From: Manis javanica
Taxonomy: Eukaryota > Chordata > Mammalia > Pholidota > Manidae
Reading direction: 5' to 3'
NCBI RefSeq assembly: GCF_040802235.1
Contig: NC_133166.1
Coordinates: 115,706,991 to 115,770,990, forward strand
DNA: 64,000 nucleotides
Each line of letters begins with the position of its first letter. The stretch's first letter is position 1. A program made the translations under genes and the position numbers. The notes below the pieces were generated by a model. It worked only from the letters and a program-made list of their open reading frames with translations. It was not told the origin of the DNA and made no database searches. Shown in pieces: positions 49,001 through 64,000 of the stretch.

Positions 49001-52000
49001 GGTCAGTGACGATCATGGTTTCAAGGCACTACTGACCTTTCCACCTCTGCTCAGACCACTACACCCTCACTCTGCTCCAGCCTACCTGGTCCTCGTGCCT
49101 TCTAGGGCCGTTTCTCCTAAGGACACCTGCTGTCCCCACTGCCCAGTCTGTCCACTCTGCCTCCACCCCAAATCTGCAAGGTTGGCTCCTTTGCACTATT
49201 AAGTCTCAGCTCAAACGTCACCCCTTGAAAGGTTTCCCCCAAATACCCAATCTAGGACACAAAGCCTCCAGTCATCCTCCGTCTTCTTGTTGCACTGTCT
49301 GCCCAGCTCTAATCACTGTAGAAAATCATTGTCTGTTCACACGTTCACAAGTTCACTGCTGTCCCCACCCCAGCTGGAACGGTGGCCATGAACACAGAAT
49401 CCCTTGGCTGTCCTGCTCACAGCAACCTCCCAGTTCCCACAACAAGGCCTTACGCACACCACATTCACTGAAGGGGGGGAGCCAGGGACTCAACCCTCAA
49501 ACCTCCGACAGGGAAAATGCTGCCGAAACCTGCACCTCTAGTAACACAGTATTGAACACAGGGCGCCCACACTGGGATGCAGGTGCTCCCTGTGATGGCA
49601 GAGGCCCTTGTGCTCAGCACAGGTCACCACTGACACCCGCCCACAGGCGCCAGCCCTGCAGAGGCTGTGCCCGCCTGCACCCGCCCATGCCTAGCCTCCG
49701 GAGCCCCCGTACCTTCTCCCCACTGTCCCGTAGCTGCTGCAGCTGCCGCAGCCGGCGCCCCTTCTCCAGCTGCTTCTGAAGCTCCAGCTCTGCCTCGTCC
49801 TCCTCCAGCACCTCTGGGGACTCAGAGGGGGCTGCTCCCCCATCCTCTGGTGGAAACATAGCAGACACCTGCTCAGATCACCTCCTGGGACCCTGGCTCT
49901 TGTCCCTGCCCTTTCTGCCCACCTCAGCTGGCTGGGACCTCCTCACCCTCGTCACTGATGTCCATGTTCTCCACCCGGGTGTCATCTGACTGCGGGGGCT
50001 GAGGCACGGGCTCCTTCTCCTCCTCCTCCTCCTGGGCCTCCTCGTCTGCCTCGGGCACTCGGCGCCGCCCCCGGCCCCGCAGTCTGGGGAAGACGACTTG
50101 TGAGCACTGGCCCAAGGCCAGTCCAGCCCACGCGCTGCACCCGTGTCCAAGCTCACCTGGAACCAAAGTCCCCATCTTGAGTCTGGTCCCCGAGAGGCAG
50201 CAAGTCGTCAGCCCGCACAACCACCTCCTTCTCCTTCTTGCGAACCTTCTTCACCCTCCGCTTGGTCTTTTTAAAGGTCACCTTCCAGGAGCAAAGGAGA
50301 GGCATGAGATGGGGAAGGTGGGCAGCCACAAGCCCTCAAGACGAACACTTCTTTAGCATTTCTCTGTGCCAGCCACTGCCCTAAGTACTTCACAGATACA
50401 AAAATGTGTACAGTGGGCACAATTTCATCCCAGCTGTAAGATGAGGTTAACTGAGGCACAGAGAGGTTAAGTTCCTTGCCCCAGGTCACCCAGCTCCAAA
50501 GTGGGAGCCAGAACTCTGAATCTTGGTCTTCTGACTCCAGAGTCCTGCTCTTGACCACTTGGCCAAGCAATCCACTGAGCCAGCTGTGCACCTTCGTGTT
50601 CATGGAATCACTCCAAATGCAAACCCCACACACAGCTGTCAAACCACTGCTTACCCGTATTATACCAATCCCTGCAACAGCCCTCAAGTGGTGGCTCCTG
50701 CCATCTCCATTTCAAGTGGGACACCTTGGGTCACAGCTGAATGACTCACCCAAGGCACCAGCTGGCCACGTGGCAGAGCCTGAACACGATTCAGGACCAT
50801 CTGCCTCAACAGTCGCCATGCTGTCCACACCCCTCCCTCCTCGCAGCACCTCCCAGAGCTACCACCTCCTGCTCAGAACGAGGGCACGCACCCTACGAAC
50901 ATCCCGCCTCCCTCCTGAGCTTGTTCTCGCAGCAGTGACCCGAGGGGGAGGAATCACGGCCCCAATCACAGAGCGTGGGCGGGAGCCGCGGGGCTCACCA
51001 TCTCCTCGGGCGTGAGGTACTCAGAGGCGAGCCGGGGCCCGGCCGCGCTCAGGGACTGCGCTTGCAGCCGCAGCTTGGTCCGGATCTCCTCCAGCTCCCG
51101 TTCCCGCAGGCCATCCGCCATGCCGCCCTGGTCTAAACGGAAGGAGTGAGGCCGCTCGCCCTCGAGCTCCTCGTCGTACTTGGAAAGGATAGAGCGGGGT
51201 TTTTGCTGCAAGGCAAGAGGAACAGGTCGGGACCCGGGCCGGCCCTGAGGAGCCACCAGTCCCCACCACCTCCCAGCCCCCACGCTGCGCGGCCTGCCTG
51301 CGCCAAGTCATCCACACTCTCGTCCTCTGCGTAGGGCAGGTAGTCAGGCTTCTTCCTCCGCAGCTCCACATTTTTCTCTGCCCGCTCCTTATCCACCAGG
51401 TTCACATTCACGAGCACATCCTCCTCCTCCTGCAGCACGCCTGGGGACAGGGCAGGGGCGGGGCCACTCACACCGGCCCTTGACTCGGCAGTGCCTGTGC
51501 CCCCAACCAGGACACCTGAGGTCCACCTACCTTTGTCCTTGAGGGTGAGGATCAGAGTCTCCCCTTCATGGAAGGACTCGATGGCGTGCTCCACGGTGAG
51601 GCCCTGCAGGTCCCGGGCACTGTATAGGTCCTGGAAGGGAGGAGGAAGACCCCGCCACTCAGGAGTCCTGGCCTGCCCAGCTTCAGGATCCCGGCACCAA
51701 GGACAGCAGTGCCTCCCCGCCCCACCCCCCAGCCACCACCCCCCTGGCCTCACCTGCCGCCTCTGCTCAAACTCCTCCTCCACCAGGGTGCTGACACCAA
51801 ACTCCTGGTCCATCTCCTCCAGCAGCTTGGCCTATGGGACAGGGAGGAAGGGTGACCTCTGACCTCAGGCCATTCAGCTTCACCGGATGCGCAGGGCTCA
51901 CCAGGCGGGAGGTCAAAAAGAGCAGGCCTTCTAGGCAAGTCACTAAGAATCCAAGCGGACGCCGCTGACCACAGACCTCCTCCCTGTCTGAGCCTAGGCA

Positions 52001-55000
52001 TACCACCCAAGGGCGAGCCTCCTGCCTCACCGGCCAGTCAGGCCACCAGACGCACTGAGCAACCACCCTCAGCTGCCACGTGCTCACCCTCTTCTCTGCC
52101 AAGTCCTTTTCCTTCTGGAGCTGCCGACTCCTCTCGATCCAGGCCGCAGTGTCATCAAGCCAGGGGTCATCCTCCCCCAGTGTCTTTATCTTCCTGAAGA
52201 GGAAGAAAGTAACCCTCCGGGAACTGAGCTTCTGCTCCCCACCTGGACTCATGGAGCTCCTTGGCTGCCTACCTGGCCCTTCCCTTGCCCGCCCTGGTGG
52301 GGGCCCCCTCACCCTAGCTTTTGGTTCAGGAGACGCTTTTCTTTGGCAGCCGCCAGCTTCTCCCGCAGCTCCTCTCGCTGTCTCAAGGCCATGGGGTTGA
52401 TGACATCAGCTGCCACGGGCTCCTCCTTGGTGCCCGCCTCTGGAAGGGGGGCCCAGACATGAGGCTATGCCTGCCCATGGCTGGTGGGGAAAGGAGGGAG
52501 CCACTCACCCTGCCCCCTTCCAGCTCAAGGCGCCAGAAGAGGCAGGAGAGGGGGATGAGTCCTTTACCTCCCTACACCCCCACCCTTCCGTGTCAGCCCA
52601 CACAGCATGACGGGTCCCTCTACACCTTCCAAAGCCCCTCAAGTCATGCTTTTAAAAAACAGTGACCCCCCTGTGAAGCCCAGATCAGTTTGCAACAACT
52701 GTGCACATTCCTCAACCCAGCTAATGATACCTCTTAGGCAGGGTGAGCATGCAGTGCCAACTACTCAAGTCTAAAGAATAAGCTGAGTCCCAGATGCCCG
52801 CTCTGACAGCAAGGAGGGGCCCTGAGCCTATCAGCAAGCACACACGCCACCACCAGGTGGTGCGCAATCTGTGCCCTTATTCCACTTTCTTCAAAGACCC
52901 TCTCAGATGGCCTCTCTCCCCTAACCAAACACCCGCCTGTACCCCGGCCCTTAGCCCAACACTCACCCTTCTTGACGGCATTGACCTCCAAGGGTTTTAG
53001 CCCCAGCTTTGCCCGGAGTTTACTGAAGACCAGAGATACACATGTTAGAAGCTGTCAAAGAAGTGGGGCCATCAAATGCATTTCTGGACAGATGGGGGTG
53101 AAAACAGAACGAGACTGAGTGGTCGCAAGTGCAAGACCTGACTCAAGCAGCCTAGGGCACTGGGGAGGGCACTGGCCTCCAGATCAGGGAACAAGGGTGC
53201 AAGGCCTGGCCTGCCCCTAACCAGTGGATCGCCATCCTTCTCGGATCTTTGTGTCCCTTTCTATACTCGAACAATTGGTGAAGGTAACTTAAATGGCACT
53301 TCCAACTCCAAACAGAACACTTTAGTGTGGGAAAGCCTCCACAAGAAGCTGCCCCAGAAGCCCCGTATCAGAAGAAACGAGGAGAAACACAAGGGAGGCG
53401 GTACTTACTTGGTCTCCTCAATGCTAAGTGACGAGGCATCTCCTGAGCTCGTTTTGGAGCTGGCAGCTGGAATGACAAGAAGTGTTATGTGGGGCCCTCA
53501 GGAGAACACAGGGCCAAGAAGCCACATCCTTGGCTCCAGCTGCAGGGCCAAAGATGAGGGCCCCTCACCAGTGCCTGGACTCTGCTGAGGGGCCACTCAG
53601 CAGCAGCCCTCCTCCAGCCAGCAGCTCCTTCTCCCCAAGTCCCAGTCTCTAAGAACCCCACCTCTCTATATACTTTCCTTCCCTGACCCAACGGGTCCAA
53701 CTTTCTGCAGCCCTCACTTCAATACCTCTTCACTTTTGTGTATTCAATGTTTTCACCCTGCACTGTCCTCCCTGGCCTCACTCTGACTTGCCGAGATCCT
53801 ACGCAAATGCAAAGATCAAATGCCACCTCCTCCATGAAATCCTGTTGAGTTACTGATCAAAATGAACTGCTTTGCTCTGAACTGCACGGCACAGTCAGTC
53901 ATTTCTAGGTCTGCTCCTCCCCACAGGGCAGGGAATGTGGTGGCAGCATGACTGTGTTCCTCTGCAATTCCTGCAGTCAAGCAACACACGGGTAGCTGCT
54001 CTGTGATGGATGCTGGGGTCACAGAGGATAAAGAAGCATTTCAGACCTCCTCCATCCACTTCACAAATAGCATATTACTTGACTGAACACCAGAGACAGC
54101 AGCTGGATGGAGACGCCATCAGATGGGGCTCCCAACCAGCTGCCACAGCATACTCATCCTTCCTGCATCCTTACCCGAAAACCTCCCTCCTTCCCCTTTT
54201 TTCTCAACTGGGCTCTGAATCCCAACTTCTCTCAGCTCTCTCCAAGGTCACCAGCCTCCTTATTTCTAAAGCCAACAGATTCTTTTCAGCTCTGGTTTTG
54301 CTGAGCTCTCCTGTGGCACGTGACACTGTTGATCACTCCTAACAATACTCTCTGCCCACAATTTCCATGATACAAGACTGTACAGTTTTCTTGCTTTTTT
54401 GGATATTATATCTCCTTGTACATAACATCTTGCTCCACCTACTACTAAAATATTAGCATATTTCGAGTTCCACTTACTGACGTGGCTCCTCAATTGTCAC
54501 TCTCTTAAGAGTACTTCATTTGCCATCTAAATACTCATGACTCCCAAAAGGCTCCATGCAGCCCAAACCCGGGTTTCTCATGCACAGCAAATGCGGCACT
54601 CCAATACTAAATTCATTATCTCTCCGCCTCCAAAGTCGGCTCCTTTTGCAAACTCCGCAATTTCAGTAATGACACTACCACCCACCTAGCTGCTGGCACA
54701 GAAATTGAAAGCATCCTTGATTCCTTCTTCTCCTTCCCACCCTCATCCAGTACTAAGATCTGTAAATTCCTCCTCCAAAACACCTCTTCAGTCTGTCCAC
54801 ATCTCTCCATCCCACTGCTGCTGCCCTCTGCAGGCTACCATCAGCCCTCTCACCTGGCCTCCAGTGTTGACTACCCTTGACCCAGTTATCAATAGTTACC
54901 TTTGCAAAATGAGTATCAACTCCCCAGCTCAAATAGATGGCTCCCTAGGACCCTCAGAACAAAATTCTTAACAGGGCCTACAGGACCCTTCATGTGCGGA

Positions 55001-55656
55001 CCCCTGCCTATCTTACAGCCTCTTATCTCTGCTATGAACCCTACACGATTTGCCCAATACCAGGTTTCTTCTTCCGTCTGCACATGATGGTACCATTTCA
55101 TTCATTCATTCACTCAACTCATTTATTGACGGCTTGTGATATGCCAATTGAGGAAAATGGAAAATCTCTTATCACCACCGGCCTTAGTACAGAAAGACAA
55201 ACTTTAATCCCAAATAGCCTTCGGGAGGCCTTTTATTAAGCACTAACGAAGAGAGCCTGAGGGGGTGCCTCACCTGGGGTGCTGGGCCTCCACACCCCAG
55301 GACCCCCCGCCCGGAGCCCGGCCCGCCCTGACCCGCCACTCACCAGCCTCATAGCCGTCATCGCGCTTCTCCCGCTTCACGCGCCGCTCGGCGGGCTCTG
55401 CCTGGCTGCGCTCCCGCCCGTGCGCGCCGCTGCGGACCTCGGCCTCGGCCCCGCGCCGTCCGCCCCCGCGTTCTCCCCCACGCTCCCGGCTCCGCTTCCG
55501 CCGTTCGCCGCCGCTGCTGCCTCCGCCGCCGCTCCGGTGCTTGTGCTTTTTGTGTTCCCGGTGCCGCGGCGGCTGCTCGGTGGCGCCCCCAGCACCGGCC
55601 GCAGCCGTCGTTCCGGCTGCCTCCTTCTCCCCGCGGTGCTTCTTCGACGACCCCAT
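40007..55656 (-). CDS. SART1: SART1, U4/U6.U5 tri-snRNP-associated protein 1
   Basis: Nuclear splicing factor (yeast Snu66; also hypoxia-associated factor) that helps load the tri-snRNP into the spliceosome. Twenty coding exons on the minus strand: 55344-55656, 53409-53466, 52967-53022, 52313-52439, 52088-52193, 51754-51831, 51531-51630, 51298-51440, 50999-51205, 50157-50281, 49947-50083, 49713-49846, 42502-42675, 42240-42350, 41897-41984, 41277-41367, 41033-41168, 40345-40434, 40135-40256, 40007-40025. All phases join and give 804 aa (human 800). Seen: [15 protein letters not shown] start, a long Arg/Glu/Ser-rich N-terminus, an acidic middle with coiled-coil tendency (about residues 490-540), the known tumour epitope EYRGFTQDF, and the end [14 protein letters not shown]. 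Exon 8 is followed by GC instead of GT. The 7-kb intron 42676-49712 is full of repeats. Confidence 0.98.
41475..41620 (-). repeat. MIR SINE fragment in SART1 intron
   Basis: Reverse-complement MIR ('tttttgtagacgaagg', 'ccaatggccaagtaatgg', 'gggtcctccagcc'). Confidence 0.6.
42075..42175 (-). repeat. MIR SINE fragment in SART1 intron
   Basis: Reverse-complement MIR ('ataatcctcacagtgactc', 'ccccatttccggatgagg'). Confidence 0.6.
43410..44812 (-). repeat. Old LINE-1 (antisense), first part of a nested block
   Basis: Reverse-complement L1 3' region and ORF2. Recognisable stretches include 'aaacaatgcagctacaagc', 'agaatcaacttgccaag' and 'tggaattgcatttaacc'. It is interrupted at 44815 by another L1 and resumes at about 45425. 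Confidence 0.65.
44815..45090 (+). mobile_element. LINE-1 3' end (sense) inserted in older LINE-1
   Basis: Ends 'gtgaaaccttcataagctg', 'tatcaatgataccttaat', then an A tract. This is an L1 3' UTR in plus orientation, opposite to the surrounding L1. The flanks share only GCAAT, so the target duplication is weak. Confidence 0.7.
45110..45418 (-). mobile_element. Fossil MLT1-like LTR (ERVL-MaLR)
   Basis: The reverse complement of the MLT1 consensus pattern is recognisable in order: 'tatttggaggcaggg', 'ggtggggacctaattcaa', 'cagaattgtgagaaac', 'tctgttgtttaagtcagcc', 'ggcactttgttatggcagcc'. Old (early placental age). It lies within a LINE-1. Confidence 0.7.
45425..45640 (-). repeat. Old LINE-1 (antisense), continuation
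   Basis: L1 ORF2 antisense resumes after the MLT1-like LTR ('tagatcttgcacatcatttac', 'actggtatacagaaacac'), consistent with one element split by later insertions. Confidence 0.55.
46000..46880 (+). repeat. LINE-2 fragments (sense)
   Basis: 46000-46330 matches the L2 pattern after the reverse transcriptase ('atgtccaactgcctac', 'ctctcaaacttaactaaaac', 'tgggagtcatccttttc'). 46620-46880 matches the L2 3' region ('gaggccctccctgatcac'). They may be one ancient, gapped copy. Confidence 0.6.
46881..48485. other. SART1 intron 12 middle part, no gene seen
   Basis: No coding frame is supported. It contains more L2-like debris at about 47030-47520 and AT-rich sequence at about 47900-48480. Confidence 0.4.
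48490..48705 (-). repeat. Ancient hAT-like DNA transposon fragment
   Basis: Pattern 'ccattaggacacagctgtg', 'gtctgtggctgcttttgc' and 'tttgctatctggtccttt', known from an old mammalian DNA-transposon (hAT/Charlie-like) repeat. Family assignment and strand are tentative. Confidence 0.4.
48790..48995 (+). repeat. Near full-length MIR SINE
   Basis: Forward MIR from 'atggttaaaagtgtggac' through 'cccagctctgccacttac', 'cagtttcctcatctgtaaaa' and 'gtgagaatttaatgaatc'. Confidence 0.85.
49190..49430 (+). repeat. LINE-2 3' fragment
   Basis: Forward L2 3'-region pattern ('agtctcagctcaaacgtcac', then 'aggtttcccccaaata'). Confidence 0.6.
50335..50570 (-). repeat. Near full-length MIR SINE
   Basis: Reverse-complement MIR: 'ctgtgccagccactgccc', 'taactgaggcacagagagg', 'ccaggtcacccagctcc', 'ctgactccagagtcctgc'. 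It lies in the SART1 intron 50282-50998. Confidence 0.85.
53780..53960 (+). repeat. LINE-2 3' fragment
   Basis: Forward L2 3' pattern ('agatcaaatgccacctcctc', 'catgaaatcctgttgag') in SART1 intron 1. Confidence 0.55.
54190..55090 (+). repeat. LINE-2 fragment with reverse-transcriptase remnant
   Basis: A roughly 0.9-kb ancient L2 copy in SART1 intron 1. The plus strand still translates [12 protein letters not shown] and DTVDHS, the L2 reverse-transcriptase motif, and is followed in order by the downstream L2 sequence ('gtaaattcctcctccaaaac', 'caatagttacctttgc'). Decayed and non-functional. Confidence 0.7.
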
Positions 55657-55960
55657 GGTGGTACGCCTGCCCGAGCCCGGTCGCCGCCGAGCCCCGACGA
55701 CGCAAAATGGGAACACTTCCGGGTCGCCAGGCAGCCGCAATCGGAAACCAAGAGCGGCTGCTTCCGTCGTTCGCCTCGGAGACTGCCCCCAAAGGCTCAT
55801 GGGAGTCGGTGCCCTGCGGCGGGATGGCAGCCGCCTGGGGCTGGGTGGCGGTGAGACGGGGGTCCCACTGCGCGTGCGCGCCTCCAAGTGAACTGACCGG
55901 GTGTGTCGAAGACGGGATCCTGTAACTCTACGGGCCCGGAGGCCATCCAGTCGGGCCTCC
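55260..55960. promoter_or_regulatory. SART1 CpG island and promoter
   Basis: Very CpG-rich sequence covering SART1 exon 1 and about 300 bases upstream of its ATG (55656). No TATA box is evident. The transcription start probably lies at about 55660-55800; its exact position cannot be read from sequence alone. Confidence 0.7.
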
Positions 55961-56828
55961 CCGGAGCTGGGAAAGTCTCGTCGCCATTCTCGCCTTGCAC
56001 ACCCCGAGCCACTGGATGACCGCTGCCTCACGGACTTTCCGTGGACAGCGCCCGCCGCTCCAGTAGGCGTCCTCCTAGTGGACCCTCGGGGGTCGTGGCT
56101 CCATCAGATGTTGGACATCGCAGCGTGTTCTCCTGAGACCCCCCCACACACACACACCAGCTCCACAGCCGAGCCTTCAAGCCCCAACAACCAGTATTGT
56201 CAGCAGACGCTGCCTTCTCACGTTCCTCAGATTGGTTTTTAACCTGCGTTCTGTGAACGAAGGAGCTCCAGATGCGCTTCTGTGTGTCTGTGAACGCCCT
56301 GAAACTGAGTGCAAAATTTGGCACATTTCTGTGTGAGCTTTTTTTCCCCTTGTGGAGAGGTCTCTAACTTGAAGTTACTGTTAAAAGCCCAGGGATTACA
56401 ATCTCTCCTGACACCTCCCCGACTCCACAGTTACTTGATCTGGCGGCCTTGTGCAGCCCATGTGTTATGGTGTTGATCTATGTGCCCCTTTAAAGGTTCC
56501 GTTTCCCACCCCCTGCCTAAAAACCAGGCTGCAAGTTCTCAAAGACAGAGGGCCATTCTGCCCTATTCACTCTTGAATTTCTCGGAGACTTGAATTGTTG
56601 GAGACTGAGGTGGGGGTGGGGGGCAGCTGCTGCTCTGTGAGATGTCCCACCACTCACAAAAAGCGCAGGAGCAAAAGCACAGCTGTGTGTGCTGGGCAGG
56701 GGCAGCCAGAACATCCAGAGCTCCTGGGGGATGTGGGGACAAGCCGTCTATCCACCTGCCACCTCCTATTCCCAGCACGAAGGCTCTTGTCACCACAAGA
56801 AATCTCACACTGTACTTCCCAGAAGGCA
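55961..56828. other. SART1-TSGA10IP spacer, no gene seen
   Basis: A short spacer between the SART1 promoter and the TSGA10IP 3' end. No additional gene or clear repeat was recognised. Confidence 0.5.
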
Positions 56829-56834
56829 TTTAAT
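56829..56834 (-). terminator. TSGA10IP poly(A) signal (ATTAAA)
   Basis: ATTAAA on the minus strand, only about 6 bases after the TSGA10IP stop codon. This implies a 3' UTR of some 20-30 bases. Confidence 0.65.
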
Positions 56835-56839
56835 GCATC

Positions 56840-63998
<7,159 letters not shown>

Positions 63999-64000
63999 AT

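Overview
This is a 64-kb piece of a mammalian nuclear genome. Interrupted genes with GT-AG (and two GC-AG) introns, CpG-island promoters, ancient MIR and L2 fossils and younger LINE-1 insertions all show this. The gene order CATSPER1 (+), CST6 (-), BANF1 (-), EIF1AD (+), SART1 (-), TSGA10IP (-) is the human 11q13.1 neighbourhood read in the opposite direction, so this is conserved synteny. No Alu, rodent B1/B2, carnivore or ruminant SINEs were seen. The young LINE-1 3' ends and one poly(A)-tailed repeat (35.4-36.3 kb) resemble repeats I associate from memory with pangolins (Manis). A laurasiatherian, possibly pangolin, source is therefore an inference and has not been tested.

Layout. 1-4776: the last eight coding exons of the sperm calcium channel gene CATSPER1. 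7455-8710: three-exon cystatin E/M gene CST6. 14.2-15.1 kb: BANF1 (nuclear-envelope DNA-bridging factor), whose 89-residue product looks identical to human. 15.1-16.3 kb: a CpG-rich promoter shared by BANF1 and EIF1AD, which face away from each other. 17.2-18.7 kb: five coding exons of EIF1AD. 18.7-39.9 kb: a gene-poor spacer with an RPL9 retrocopy, a beta-tubulin (TUBB) retrocopy, about 10 kb of layered LINE-1 debris, one retroviral LTR and one recent poly(A)-tailed insertion. 39.9-55.7 kb: all 20 coding exons of the splicing factor SART1. 56.8-64.0 kb: the last six coding exons of TSGA10IP, running off the right edge.

The genes do not form a pathway. They are a mix of housekeeping genes (BANF1, EIF1AD, SART1), testis genes (CATSPER1, TSGA10IP) and an epithelial protease inhibitor (CST6). 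No undescribed multi-gene system was found. The most notable observations are a perfect 48-bp inverted repeat in an EIF1AD intron, two introns that start with GC, short stop-free in-frame introns in SART1 and TSGA10IP, an apparent frameshift in TSGA10IP, and a read-through C-terminus with altered inhibitory loops in CST6. Exon boundaries were placed by hand from splice sites, reading phase and remembered human proteins. No alignment was run.
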